Part shown: one piece after another, positions 22,643 through 32,201 of the stretch
Position numbering within the stretch: position 1 is the first letter of the stretch
Layout: each line of letters opens with the position of its first letter
NCBI GenBank assembly: GCA_045595785.1
Contig: JAZOBE010000027.1
Span: 10,467-74,466, forward strand
Reading direction: 5' to 3'
Origin: SFLA01 sp045595785
Lineage (GTDB): Bacteria; Bacillota; Clostridia; Oscillospirales; CAG-382
Length of the DNA: 64,000 nt
Position numbers and translations under genes: made by a program
Notes under the pieces: model-generated
The model's database searches: none
What the model saw: the letters and a program-made list of their open reading frames with translations, nothing else
Told to the model about the DNA's origin: nothing

Positions 22643-25135
22643 ATGAAAGCATCATTATTAAAGAAAATCATTGCTTCAATTTGCACGGTTCTTATAATTA
22701 TTCTCGGTTTGTTTCCATCTAATCGGGTATATGCCGAAAAAATCGATCTCATTGAAAAAGACAACTTTACGGTTCTGTGGACAAGCGATCCTCAATGGTA
22801 TTCATTCAGATATCAAGACATACTTGTTCAGCAAAATGATTGGGTCGTTGAAAATTTTGAACGTCTGAACATGAAATATATTGTTCATACGGGCGATTTT
22901 GTTGACCTGCCTCACAACAGAGAGCAGTGGAGCTTCGTTACAGAGCAGTACGAAAAATGGGATGAGGCGGGATTGCCTTACGGTGTGCTCGCAGGCAACC
23001 ACGATGTTGACGGAACAGATTACACCGAATTCAGTGAATATTTCGGCGCAGAACGGTTTGAGAACAATCCCTGGTATGGTGATAGCTACGATAATAACCG
23101 CGGTCACTACGATCTTGTAAGCGAAGGCGGAACTGATTTTATATTTGTCTATCTCGGATATGGAGATCACACCGAACGAGACTATCAATGGCTGAACGAC
23201 GTACTGTCACAGCACAGCACGCGAATCGCATTTATTTCCTTCCACGAATATCTTTATGCTGACGGAACGCGCACAGATATCGGAGAAGAAATATTCAACA
23301 AGGTGGTACTTAAAAATCCCAACGTGCGGATGGTATTTTGCGGTCACAATTACAATGCCGCAAAACTTATAGATCATATCGATGATACCGGTGACGGTAT
23401 TGCCGACAGAACTGTATACCAGTTGATGGCCAATTATCAAAATCTGACAAACGGCGGAAACGGTTATATGCGTTTTTTGGAGTTTGATAAAAAGGACGGC
23501 ACCATTGCTTTCCGTACTTATTCACCGTATTTGAATGATTTTAACGCCTACGATAACCGCGGAGACGAAATGGATGAATACGGTTACCGCGACGAATTCA
23601 TTGTTCCTTTTGATTTCACCGCGCCGCAGGCTAAAACGGAAAGCGATCCCGAAAGCGGAACGGTAATTCTGAAATCCGCCGTTGTTTTCGGCGGCACAGC
23701 AAAAACCAATCTTCCGCTTAATTACATAAACACCGCCGAAAGCGGAAGCTCTTATAATAACGCAGGTATTTATGACCGTACATTTTCCCTTGATGCTCGA
23801 GACGCTGTAAGCGGAAATGCTGACGTGGATTATATTATCGTGCGTTATGAAGACAAGAAAGGGTACAGCGTAAGCAGTATTATCCGCGGCGGCAAAGACA
23901 CGTCTTTTCCTGCTATTCCGCAGGACGGAATGGTTATTGCAGTTGCGCAAAACGCCAAGGACAAAGACGGGTCCGCGTTCAATATTAATGACATTTATGT
24001 AGGACAACCGGTTACTTTCAGTCAGATATCCGGCGTTGTCTCTCCTATGGTTTTATCTCACGCGAACATAGTTATAGACTCTATCGACAGAGACTTTAAC
24101 ATCGACGGCGCAAACCGTACCGTAAAAGCCGATGAGCTTATAATATTCGACAGTTCTTGGGGCAAAACCACATATAACAGCGATGATGACAATAAATGGA
24201 ACATGATATTTACTTTTTCTCCGGTTGAAGGCGCAACAAACAAGTATATTCTGACCGCTGCTTCCACCGCATCCGGCGAAGCCAAAGAAGAAGCGATACC
24301 GGACGGCGGTTTTGCAATGATCATGAATTCTGCTTCTTATGAAAGTTCCTTCCGCGCAAGCATGCGAAGAATACTAACGGTCGGAGCAACCGTCACGCTC
24401 AACGGATATGTACCCAACGAAGGATACGTGTACGAAGGCGAAAGTATAATATCCACCGTGCCTTCAGACTGGGCGTACGACAAAACTGTTCTTGTTGCAG
24501 AGAATGATTCCGAAAACGCTCTCGTTTTCTATAATACAGACGGTCTGTGGCCCGACGCGCGTTATAACCTCGTATCTCCTATTACCTTCTGTCCCGAAAA
24601 CGCCTCCTTATATTATGAACTTGAACTGGAGGCCGGTTCGAAAACAAGTATTTTGCTGTTCTTTAACGACAGTTCCCCCGATTCCCCCATTGAAGGACAG
24701 TACATAAAAATCAACTCTATGCTTTCGGACGTTACCATTTCCTCAGGAAGCGGCGACATAAAGGGTGACGGAAGCGCGGTCAACGGCACACTTTGTTTTT
24801 CCGATGCTGAATTACCGCAGGATTGTTATAATGAAGACGGCACCGTGACACTAAACGGAATAAAGATATTTGCTTCAGGCGAAGCAAATACAAAAGTTAC
24901 TATTCGCCGTTTGCTTATTGTAACCGATAACGGATCCGAAGAAAGCGTTCCCAATGAATCGGTTTCCGAAACGGTTTCGGAAACGGAAGACGAAAGCACC
25001 GTTTCCGAACAGGAAAGCACCGGTGACAGCAGTAACGGCAGTAAGAACAACGCAGTGCTTCCCATCGCTGTTGCGGTAGTTGCTGTAGCTATAGTTGCGT
25101 CAGTAACTTACGTAATTATAAAAAATAAACACTAA
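22643..25135 (+). CDS. Secreted, membrane-anchored metallophosphoesterase
   Basis: The 830-aa protein has a signal peptide (residues 1-31), a calcineurin-like phosphoesterase domain (about 40-275) and beta-rich domains (about 310-760). A Glu/Ser/Val-rich linker (SVSETVSETEDESTVSEQES) and a C-terminal helix ending IIKNKH follow. Metal-binding motifs seen are SDPQW, HTGDFVD, AGNHD, SFHE and CGHN. The first motif reads D-x-Q instead of D-x-H, as in many extracellular members. It may hydrolyse nucleotides or phosphorylated surface molecules. It is the third gene of the operon starting at 20643. Confidence 0.87.
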   Translation: MKASLLKKIIASICTVLIIILGLFPSNRVYAEKIDLIEKDNFTVLWTSDPQWYSFRYQDILVQQNDWVVENFERLNMKYIVHTGDFVDLPHNREQWSFVTEQYEKWDEAGLPYGVLAGNHDVDGTDYTEFSEYFGAERFENNPWYGDSYDNNRGHYDLVSEGGTDFIFVYLGYGDHTERDYQWLNDVLSQHSTRIAFISFHEYLYADGTRTDIGEEIFNKVVLKNPNVRMVFCGHNYNAAKLIDHIDDTGDGIADRTVYQLMANYQNLTNGGNGYMRFLEFDKKDGTIAFRTYSPYLNDFNAYDNRGDEMDEYGYRDEFIVPFDFTAPQAKTESDPESGTVILKSAVVFGGTAKTNLPLNYINTAESGSSYNNAGIYDRTFSLDARDAVSGNADVDYIIVRYEDKKGYSVSSIIRGGKDTSFPAIPQDGMVIAVAQNAKDKDGSAFNINDIYVGQPVTFSQISGVVSPMVLSHANIVIDSIDRDFNIDGANRTVKADELIIFDSSWGKTTYNSDDDNKWNMIFTFSPVEGATNKYILTAASTASGEAKEEAIPDGGFAMIMNSASYESSFRASMRRILTVGATVTLNGYVPNEGYVYEGESIISTVPSDWAYDKTVLVAENDSENALVFYNTDGLWPDARYNLVSPITFCPENASLYYELELEAGSKTSILLFFNDSSPDSPIEGQYIKINSMLSDVTISSGSGDIKGDGSAVNGTLCFSDAELPQDCYNEDGTVTLNGIKIFASGEANTKVTIRRLLIVTDNGSEESVPNESVSETVSETEDESTVSEQESTGDSSNGSKNNAVLPIAVAVVAVAIVASVTYVIIKNKH

Positions 25136-25144
25136 TATAACTGA

Positions 25145-25180
25145 TTTCCCGCAAGGCAGTACGCTTTGCGGGAAATTTTT
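25145..25180. terminator. Terminator between the metallophosphoesterase and XRE genes
   Basis: TTTCCCGCAA (25145-25154) pairs with TTGCGGGAAA (25166-25175), followed by a T run. Convergent genes lie on both sides. Confidence 0.85.
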
Positions 25181-25181
25181 A

Positions 25182-25979
25182 TTACAGTTTATTCATTTTC
25201 GCGCGAAGCAGGTCTTTCTTTTCCAAAAAGCTGTCTCTTACCGTATCCCAATTGCTTCCGCATTCAAGAACATCTAGCAACTTCAAAGTCTTTTCGCATT
25301 GATGGACAGCGTTCTGAAGGTCACCTTTTTCCTCATAGCAATCAACCATAATTGAATGCATATCTACCATATTTTGCAGACAGACGGCTTCTTCCTGGCA
25401 CGCGGCGTTCCACCTTTCCTCCCCTATCATTACCTCTGCTTTTACAGACAAATGAGAAATGTAGATCTCGGGTATTATGTCAAGTATCTTTCGGGCACTT
25501 TCAAGGTCGTCCTTTGCTCTGTATGCGTAAGCCATAAAGCGGCAAGCATCGTATTTTGTAGCTTCATCCTTGGTAACGTCAAGTATTTTTGAACCGATAC
25601 GCAGCACTTCGTCGGGATTCGCTTTTTCATCAACTACATAAAGAAGATTGTTAAGCAAAATATCGTTATTGGGATATTCCTTTAACCCCTCTTCCAAAAT
25701 GTCACGTGCTTTTTCTCTGTCGGAAAAACGGTATTTCCAGCTTTTCTTTGCGATTGCAAGAGCCTTTTCGCTGATTTCCGCGCTGTTATAATCGCATAGT
25801 TCATCAAGGGAAACGTCGAAATATCCTGCAAGAACAGGCAAAAGAGTTATATCCGGAAAAGCAAGGTTGTTTTCCCACTTGCTCACAGCCTGAAAAGAAA
25901 TACCTATACTTTCCGCAAGAGATTCCTGGGTTATTCCCCTCGCCTTTCGTAATTCTTTAATTTTATTGCCTATATTCAT
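25182..25979 (-). CDS. XRE family regulator with TPR-like C-terminus
   Basis: The 265-aa protein has an N-terminal Cro/C1-type helix-turn-helix (residues 6-60: KIKELRKARGITQESLAESIGISFQAVSKWE) and a helical region of repeats (about 75-260) resembling tetratricopeptide repeats. Such regulators often sense a peptide or partner protein through the repeats. AGGAG precedes the ATG. It is transcribed alone. Its targets are not evident; the nearest candidates are its own gene and the GH20 operon. Confidence 0.9.
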   Translation of the reverse strand: MNIGNKIKELRKARGITQESLAESIGISFQAVSKWENNLAFPDITLLPVLAGYFDVSLDELCDYNSAEISEKALAIAKKSWKYRFSDREKARDILEEGLKEYPNNDILLNNLLYVVDEKANPDEVLRIGSKILDVTKDEATKYDACRFMAYAYRAKDDLESARKILDIIPEIYISHLSVKAEVMIGEERWNAACQEEAVCLQNMVDMHSIMVDCYEEKGDLQNAVHQCEKTLKLLDVLECGSNWDTVRDSFLEKKDLLRAKMNKL

Positions 25980-26024
25980 AAAATGCTCCTCTGTTTTTTT
26001 CGGCGGCGCCTGCCTTGTGACTGC

Positions 26025-26053
26025 ATTATACCACGTATTCGCATCGTCGACAA
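26025..26053 (-). promoter_or_regulatory. Probable promoter of the XRE gene
   Basis: On the minus strand: TTGTCG (26048-26053), 17-bp spacer, TATAAT (26025-26030) with extended -10 TGn. The -35 is weak. Confidence 0.6.
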
Positions 26054-26088
26054 TAACCGCTCGGATGAGATTTTTCTACCAACAGTTG

Positions 26089-26118
26089 AAAACGCATCGC
26101 CATTAGACGATGCGTTTT
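26089..26118 (-). terminator. Terminator after the GH20 gene
   Basis: AAAACGCATCG (26089-26099) pairs perfectly with CGATGCGTTTT (26108-26118) just past the stop codon. Confidence 0.8.
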
Positions 26119-26124
26119 GTTATT

Positions 26125-28782
26125 TTACTTTTTCTTTTTTATTATAACGAAGGCGATGGCGGCTGCGGCAACAATTCCTGCGGCGATGCCGAGACCTATC
26201 CAAAGTCCTTTATTAGTCTTCGTCTCAGGTTGTTGTGAAGCGGAAGTATCCGAAACGTCTGAGGTATCTGCGGACAGGCTTGCCTCGTAAGAGGCAATTT
26301 CTTTTTCAAGTCTTTCGGTTAAAGCGGCTATATGAGTATCATAAATAATTTCCTCGTTAAGATAATTATCCAGTGTCTGCATAGCCGACTTCAAAGAATC
26401 GGGCGCATCAAGAGCAATATAGTCCAAAGCCTTGTTAACAAGCTCGTTATAGGGCTTGGGGTCAAAGCCGTACACTTCAAATTCAAGAATACCGCCGCTG
26501 TAATATGCGTTCCAATCGGGAATATAAAAGCGCTTGTTCTGCTCGTATTTGATATATCTAGCTTTGACCGGTGCTTCAAAATCCACCTTGTCAGTTTGCT
26601 TTGCGCGATCCTCACCCTGCTGAATATGGGCGACCTTAACGTAATTCTCTCCGTCCTCGGAAACAGAAATAACGTAATCTGAGATATGCTCGTTAAACTG
26701 AATAACAACCTTATCAACAGTGCGGACCGTACCCAGATCCACTATCATCCACTGATAATCTTCTTTTGCGGAAAATGATACACGGGTAGCAGGATTTCCG
26801 TCAAGGGCAAGATCGGGAGTAAAGCGTCCGTCGTTTACCTCGAGGGCAGATACGGTTGCAGTCTTCCCAAGCGCGTAGTTTCCGTTAAGGATGTGAGCGC
26901 TCAGATCAACGGTACCGCTTTTTACGGAAAGGTTTGTTATATTACCGCTTATCTGCTCAAGAGGAAGAGTAAATGTAGATGAGCGAGTAAGCGAAGCGTT
27001 TTTATTGTTGATGGGAGTATAATAAAAAGTATCGTCGACAACCAGAACGGTTTGCTTATTATCGGCAATAAGCTTGATGTTTACGGTCTTTCCTGCTTCA
27101 AGGCTGCTTTTATATTTGAAATCATACACGCCACGCTTAAAGCCTATCTTGCCTTGATTAACATAAAGCTCACCATCGTCACCGCTAAGAAGAACAGTGT
27201 TTTCAAGAGAATCCAGAGTAAGATCAAAGCTTGCAACATAGGGCCAACCGAAGGATTTTTCACCATCAGGCACGGATCCCTTTATTTCGTCAACATGGTG
27301 CCTGCCGGGGTCTCCCTCGGGAGCGTAAAGAGAAAGAGCGTCGTAACGGGAAACAAAATCCTTGGCATCGATATTACGGGTCTGCTCGCCGCACCAGGTC
27401 TTTTCAGCCATTAGGCATACTCCGCCTCGGAGACGGTCAAAAATATCAAATATCGAAAATCCGCTGTATTCGGTATAAAGATCGTTCCAAAGAGCAAAGT
27501 TACCGCCGAGAAGCTGAGGATGGTCGGCATCCACAGAGGTAGACTTATCATAGCCCATATAATTTACGTACCAAGTGGAATACAAACTTTCAAGGTTATA
27601 ATAATCAGCAAATCCGTAGTTTCCGCCGGGAACTATGTAAAGAACGGGACCACAGGTGTTGATAATATCATATCCCATTTCAAAAAGGGTTTTATAATCG
27701 GAAAGTTCGGTCGCCCAGAAGTTTGCCTGCGCCTCGGAAGAAACGGGAGTATCACCGTTAAATCCGCTGTTTCCAAAGGATCCCCAAAAACGGGGCGTAT
27801 ATCCGTGGGAATTAATATGGTTAATAAGCTCATCCGTATAAGCCCGCATAAGCTCATTATAGCCGGCAGGATATTCATCGGTACCGATATGTACCTTCTT
27901 GGTAACAAAAACGGGGTCATCACCGGTGATATATTCGTCAAAAAGATCTTTTACAAACTGTATTACCTCAGGCTTGGAGATGTCAAGATGACCGCCGTCC
28001 AGCATAAGCTCCTTGTCTACCTTGTTAAAGCAATGGGAATGGGCGGGAGTATCTATTTCGGTAATTACCTCTACACCGTACTCAAGCATACGCTTCTGGT
28101 ATGCACGGTACTCATCCTTGGTGTAATATCCGTCGGTAGCGGTAAGACCGGGCACGTCGCTTTCAAGGCGGAAAGCCGAATAGCTGTTTGCACCTGCATC
28201 GTTAATATGAAGATGTATTTCATTCATCTTAAAGAAAGCGTAATACTTGGTTATCTCCTCAACGTATTGAAGAGGAATCCAAGCGCGGGCAACATCAAGC
28301 ATACCGCCGCGTATCTGATAATAGCTGTAATCCCTCGCCTTGCCGCAGGGAACGTATCCGTCTGCCTTAACAGACTGAAGCACGGTATATATACCGTATA
28401 AAAGTCCGATATCCTCGGGTGCTTTTATGGTAATCGTTTCTTCGGTTATATCCATCGTATATCCGTCTTCGCCAAGCTCAGTGTCACTTTTATCGGTAAC
28501 AAGGAGAATATCACCGCCATCAGTCACGAATTCAACGGTTACACCAAGATATTCTGAAAAGCTGTTGGAGATTATGTCAACCTTCGCCTCGGATATGTCC
28601 GCTTCCTTTGTGTTGACAGCCACGGTGCTTCCCAAAACGAAATTACCACTGCCGCCGTCCCACTCACGAATTGCGGGAATAACGGTAGGTGCCTTGTTTT
28701 CACCTGCGGCACCTGCGCCAATACAGCATAAAGGCATTACCGCCGCTGCAGAAAGTAAAAAAGCAAAAATGCGTTTTTTCAT
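26125..28782 (-). CDS. Membrane-anchored GH20 beta-hexosaminidase-like enzyme
   Basis: The 885-aa protein has a signal peptide (about 1-26), a GH20 N-terminal domain (about 35-150), a TIM barrel (about 155-480) and an F5/8C domain (about 640-765). A helical stretch, a Ser/Asp-rich linker and a C-terminal helix ending VIIKKKK follow. The catalytic Asp-Glu pair is visible in HIGTDEYPAG (about residues 300-301), preceded by DTPAHS. GH20 enzymes remove N-acetylhexosamine, or lacto-N-biose in LnbB-type members, from glycoconjugates by substrate-assisted catalysis. Mucin or milk-type glycans are likely targets. The ATG directly follows the TAA of the methyltransferase gene. Confidence 0.9.
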   Translation of the reverse strand: MKKRIFAFLLSAAAVMPLCCIGAGAAGENKAPTVIPAIREWDGGSGNFVLGSTVAVNTKEADISEAKVDIISNSFSEYLGVTVEFVTDGGDILLVTDKSDTELGEDGYTMDITEETITIKAPEDIGLLYGIYTVLQSVKADGYVPCGKARDYSYYQIRGGMLDVARAWIPLQYVEEITKYYAFFKMNEIHLHINDAGANSYSAFRLESDVPGLTATDGYYTKDEYRAYQKRMLEYGVEVITEIDTPAHSHCFNKVDKELMLDGGHLDISKPEVIQFVKDLFDEYITGDDPVFVTKKVHIGTDEYPAGYNELMRAYTDELINHINSHGYTPRFWGSFGNSGFNGDTPVSSEAQANFWATELSDYKTLFEMGYDIINTCGPVLYIVPGGNYGFADYYNLESLYSTWYVNYMGYDKSTSVDADHPQLLGGNFALWNDLYTEYSGFSIFDIFDRLRGGVCLMAEKTWCGEQTRNIDAKDFVSRYDALSLYAPEGDPGRHHVDEIKGSVPDGEKSFGWPYVASFDLTLDSLENTVLLSGDDGELYVNQGKIGFKRGVYDFKYKSSLEAGKTVNIKLIADNKQTVLVVDDTFYYTPINNKNASLTRSSTFTLPLEQISGNITNLSVKSGTVDLSAHILNGNYALGKTATVSALEVNDGRFTPDLALDGNPATRVSFSAKEDYQWMIVDLGTVRTVDKVVIQFNEHISDYVISVSEDGENYVKVAHIQQGEDRAKQTDKVDFEAPVKARYIKYEQNKRFYIPDWNAYYSGGILEFEVYGFDPKPYNELVNKALDYIALDAPDSLKSAMQTLDNYLNEEIIYDTHIAALTERLEKEIASYEASLSADTSDVSDTSASQQPETKTNKGLWIGLGIAAGIVAAAAIAFVIIKKKK

Positions 28783-29862
28783 TTAATTTCCCTCCGTTAA
28801 ATTAAAATGTCTGCCTATCTCGCAAGCGCGGGAGCGCAGGAATTCATAGGACAATATATTTTGAATATCGGAAAAATCTCTTATTTCAATGTCAGGGAAA
28901 AGTGCAGAGTCGGTTCCGCTTTTAACAGAATTATAAATCACACTGAACAGGGGCCAGCGCAGGTATGATATAATTGTTTCTTCCAACCAGAAATTCCATC
29001 GTATATGGGGTGTTTTCGACGCTATCTCTCTGAATCTGAGATACATGGGAGTTCCGTCGCCCGCATCATGCCAAATATCAGCCAAAACATAATCGACATC
29101 GCTTTTGGGAAGTACCTTTTCCCCGTGGACAAATGCGTCTTCATGCAGAACGGTTATTTTATCTTTATAAGGAAAAAGCGGGAGAATATGAGAAGTAAAA
29201 AGGTCGATTACGCTTTGGTCCTTTTCAACAACGGTAACGGATTTTACGTTTTCCTTGCAGGAAGCGCGGTATGCAAAATATCCAAGCCCTAATCCGTAAG
29301 TAACCACATTGCCGAAGCAATTTTTAACGGCGTTTTCAAGCGTAGCGGTTTCGTTTGGCATCAAGGTCATCCATTCCCTGCCGTTCTGCAGTACTGCAGG
29401 AAAATCAAACCTCTCTCTGAAAAATCCGATACGTGGTATCTCGGTAAAATCGGGCAGCAGTATGGGATCGTTATACACAAACCCCTCCCACGGCGACAAT
29501 GAAAGAGTCTTAAGCTCCCATTCACCGCGCTTAACGTCGGGAAAAGAAACGTTTTGATAATAGGGATTAAGACGGTAATAAAAGGAATCCAGACATTTTA
29601 CCGCACCGGGAAGATACTTACGGATAATGACACGGTCATCCTCGTTATCCGTATCCAAACCCAAAGCAACCGTAAGTGCGGCACAAAAGGCTTCCTCGGG
29701 AGAAGATGAAACAAGCAGGTCGGAAACGTATTCATCTTTAACAAAATCCGGAAACAGATTCAAATACGTGCTCATAAGCTCTGCAAAACGAAAGTTTCTG
29801 CGTCGTGTATCCTCAAGTCTGGAAACACGTGTTACTTCTGCCGCGGACAAGCTTATTTTCAT
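28783..29862 (-). CDS. SAM-dependent methyltransferase-like protein (spermidine-synthase type fold)
   Basis: The 359-aa protein has a helical N-terminal region (about 1-110), then a Rossmann-type domain with VVTYGLGLGYFAYRAS (motif I, about 190-205), SVTVVEKDQSVIDLF (acidic loop, about 213-227) and DYVLADIWHD (motif IV, about 258-267). The last resembles the polyamine-synthase/methyltransferase layout. No substrate can be assigned. Start: an in-frame GTG lies 9 bases upstream, but GGTGG is better placed for the ATG at 29862. The end overlaps the ribosome site of the GH20 gene, so the two are coupled. Confidence 0.78.
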   Translation of the reverse strand: MKISLSAAEVTRVSRLEDTRRRNFRFAELMSTYLNLFPDFVKDEYVSDLLVSSSPEEAFCAALTVALGLDTDNEDDRVIIRKYLPGAVKCLDSFYYRLNPYYQNVSFPDVKRGEWELKTLSLSPWEGFVYNDPILLPDFTEIPRIGFFRERFDFPAVLQNGREWMTLMPNETATLENAVKNCFGNVVTYGLGLGYFAYRASCKENVKSVTVVEKDQSVIDLFTSHILPLFPYKDKITVLHEDAFVHGEKVLPKSDVDYVLADIWHDAGDGTPMYLRFREIASKTPHIRWNFWLEETIISYLRWPLFSVIYNSVKSGTDSALFPDIEIRDFSDIQNILSYEFLRSRACEIGRHFNLTEGN

Positions 29863-29889
29863 TTTTTCCACCGCCTTTCTTTAAGCTTA

Positions 29890-29918
29890 ATTTTACAATA
29901 GCCTATAATAAAAGTCAA
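29890..29918 (-). promoter_or_regulatory. SigA-type promoter for the methyltransferase-GH20 pair
   Basis: On the minus strand: TTGACT (29913-29918), 17-bp spacer, TAAAAT (29890-29895). Confidence 0.65.
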
Positions 29919-29920
29919 GA

Positions 29921-29949
29921 TTGAAAAACGCTCGTTTTTATGATACAAT
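29921..29949 (+). promoter_or_regulatory. SigA-type promoter for the ASCH-TrmO gene
   Basis: TTGAAA (29921-29926), 17-bp spacer, TACAAT (29944-29949), with extended -10 TGn. Its -35 box lies 2 bp from that of the divergent promoter. Confidence 0.7.
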
Positions 29950-29968
29950 CTGTTTGGGGTGATTTATC

Positions 29969-30970
29969 TTGACGCACGAAATGAAGCTGCATCCGCAGCC
30001 TTTCAAAAGTATATTTGACGGAATCAAAACCGCAGAATACCGTTTGTATGACGAAAAACGGCAGAAAATTTCCGTTGGTGACAAAATAGCTTTTACAAAC
30101 ACCGAAAGCGGAGAGAGAATAACGGTTTCTGTAACCGAGGTATCGGTATACAAAAGCTTTTTGGAGCTGTTTTCCGAACGCGGTGGAAATGAGTGCGGCT
30201 GTAAGGGATGGAGCGCAAAACAACTTGCCGACTCTATGCGCGAATACTATGCAGAGGAAGACGAAAAGAAATACGGCGCGGTCGCTATCGGAATTCGACT
30301 TATAGGACCGGATTTGCGCATTATCGGAAGAGTCAAAAACGATTTTCCCACAAAATTCGGGCTTCCCCGTCAGGCAGGACTGGTGGAGGATATAAAAGGA
30401 TATATTGAGTTTCTGCCTGAATACCGTGTAAAAGAGGCATTCCGCGGTCTGGAGGGATATTCGCATTTGTGGATACTTTGGGGATTTTCCCACGCGGAAA
30501 GAGAGGAATGGTCGCCTACCGTACGACCTCCCCGTCTTGGCGGAAATACCCGTATGGGTGTGTTTGCCACAAGATCGCCCTTCCGCCCCAATGCTATCGG
30601 AATGTCCTGCGTGAAGATCGAAAAGATAGACACCGAAAAGTGTATTATACATATTTCAGGCGAAGATATGTGTGACGGAACTCCCATTTACGATATCAAG
30701 CCCTATCTGTCATTTACCGACAGCCATCCTGACGCATTTGACGGCTTTGCGGGAGAAAAAAAGGATTACTCGGTTGAAGTATCGATACCCGAAAGCATAA
30801 AAGAAAAGATACCGACGGAAAAACTGGCAGGACTTATAGGCGCACTCAGGGATGATCCCCGTCCGGCGTACAAAAGAGACGAAGAAAAGGAATACGGTTT
30901 TTCTTATGCCAAAATGGAAATCAAATTTGTTTCTTCCAACGGCGTGCTTACGGTAACAGATATCATATAA
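29969..30970 (+). CDS. ASCH domain fused to TrmO-type tRNA methyltransferase
   Basis: The 333-aa protein begins at a TTG: GGGGTGA sits 6 bases ahead, and the sequence MTHEMKLHPQPFKSIFDGIKTAEYRLYDEKR is the typical opening of ASCH-domain proteins. The ASCH part covers about residues 1-110 and is predicted to bind RNA. The second part (about 110-333) is TrmO (YaeB/TsaA family): PTKFGLPRQAGL, TVRPPRLGGNTRMGVFATRS, FRPNAIGMS and DGTPIYDIKPYL. TrmO methylates t6A37 in tRNA-Thr with SAM. Fusing a probable RNA-binding domain to a tRNA modifier is logical, but I do not know how common it is. Confidence 0.88.
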   Translation: MTHEMKLHPQPFKSIFDGIKTAEYRLYDEKRQKISVGDKIAFTNTESGERITVSVTEVSVYKSFLELFSERGGNECGCKGWSAKQLADSMREYYAEEDEKKYGAVAIGIRLIGPDLRIIGRVKNDFPTKFGLPRQAGLVEDIKGYIEFLPEYRVKEAFRGLEGYSHLWILWGFSHAEREEWSPTVRPPRLGGNTRMGVFATRSPFRPNAIGMSCVKIEKIDTEKCIIHISGEDMCDGTPIYDIKPYLSFTDSHPDAFDGFAGEKKDYSVEVSIPESIKEKIPTEKLAGLIGALRDDPRPAYKRDEEKEYGFSYAKMEIKFVSSNGVLTVTDII

Positions 30971-31015
30971 AAACAAGCTAAAAGCAAAACCAAGGATTCA
31001 TAAAGGAGAACGGAT

Positions 31016-32197
31016 ATGCTGATAAAAGATTTGAAATTGTCTTTGTGTTTTTGGGGTTACGGTCCCGGATGTCCTTTTGACGGTATCTATAGCTTAAAAG
31101 AGATCAGATTCTCCGATAGCGTTTTATATTTACGATTCGAAGAAAACGAAGAATGTAGTATCTATTGTCCGAAAAATATTATATCAGCAAATAACCGTTT
31201 TGAAATCCGCGATGCAAAAAAGATAATATGGACATTTTATCCTTACGGCGAGCCTCAAATAAACAAATATTCCTATGAGTGTTATATGACCGACGATGGT
31301 AAAGTGCGTATTATCGACCAATACAGTAATACAGACAAGACGATATCCGCCGAAGAAAACATCCCCTTTGTTGGTTCAGGCTACGATAGCAGAAAAATTG
31401 CGGAGATCTTGATGCTCGAAACTTCAAAATCGCCGAGTCTTACCGACCAAATAAACTATATTAAGGAAAAAGCCGAATTACTTGCAAACTCAAATTCACC
31501 CGAATGTGATTTAGCTGTCACACTGGGAGATTATCTCACCGATGATATTGCAAATGATTGGATAGCGGAAGACGTAACATTTCTTGAAGAAATGCAAGCT
31601 TTAGGTATTATAGACCATAACGTAATCGCTCTGTATAAAAAAATATCGCTGAATTTTGAAAGCGCGTGTGATGACGCTTCGGTTTGGAAGTCAGAAGCGT
31701 TATTTGAGCATCCCTTCTGGATAAAGCAACGCCGCTTGGCGAAAAAAATGCTTGCAGAACTGGAATTAAAATATGAGTTTGACCTTGAGCTAAAAAATAA
31801 AATTGTTTACAGTTTCCCTTTGTGCGAAAGTCCTGTACGCAGGAGTCTTTGCAGTGGATTGGAGTTTCACGATATTGAAAAAAATATTTATTTGGTCTTT
31901 TTGAACGGAACTGTCGATAAACTTAATATAAATGATTTTTCAGATGCAATAAAAGAAAACATTAACAAATTCATTGTTGATCAAAGAAAAACTGTTATTG
32001 CTGTAGGTTATACAGATGATAGTTTTGAGAAAAAAGACTTGATTTTCTTTGACAGCAAGGACACTCTCATCGTGTTCTATCTTATAAATAAAGACAGCAA
32101 AGAAGTTTTTATGAATAATTCTCAAACTGTTGCTTTGGAAAGCAATCACGCTAAGATCCTTAATAAAATTGATGAAATGGTACAGTCAGAGATATAA
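31016..32197 (+). CDS. Orphan protein of unknown function
   Basis: The 393-aa protein has no signal peptide, no membrane helix and no motif I recognise. The N-terminal part (about 1-120) looks beta-rich with aromatic residues (FWGYGPGCPFDGIYSLKEIRF), the middle is helical (about 130-240) and the C-terminal third is mixed (about 260-393). AAAGGAG lies 6 bases ahead of the ATG. It follows ASCH-TrmO by 45 bases without an obvious promoter, and ends at a strong terminator. Its base composition looks more AT-rich than the neighbours, which may mark recent acquisition. Confidence 0.75.
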   Translation: MLIKDLKLSLCFWGYGPGCPFDGIYSLKEIRFSDSVLYLRFEENEECSIYCPKNIISANNRFEIRDAKKIIWTFYPYGEPQINKYSYECYMTDDGKVRIIDQYSNTDKTISAEENIPFVGSGYDSRKIAEILMLETSKSPSLTDQINYIKEKAELLANSNSPECDLAVTLGDYLTDDIANDWIAEDVTFLEEMQALGIIDHNVIALYKKISLNFESACDDASVWKSEALFEHPFWIKQRRLAKKMLAELELKYEFDLELKNKIVYSFPLCESPVRRSLCSGLEFHDIEKNIYLVFLNGTVDKLNINDFSDAIKENINKFIVDQRKTVIAVGYTDDSFEKKDLIFFDSKDTLIVFYLINKDSKEVFMNNSQTVALESNHAKILNKIDEMVQSEI

Positions 32198-32201
32198 AAA
32201 C

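Noticed and set aside
27520..28401. 293-codon plus-strand frame over the GH20 barrel
   Set aside because: It is antisense to the GH20 catalytic domain and has no start context.
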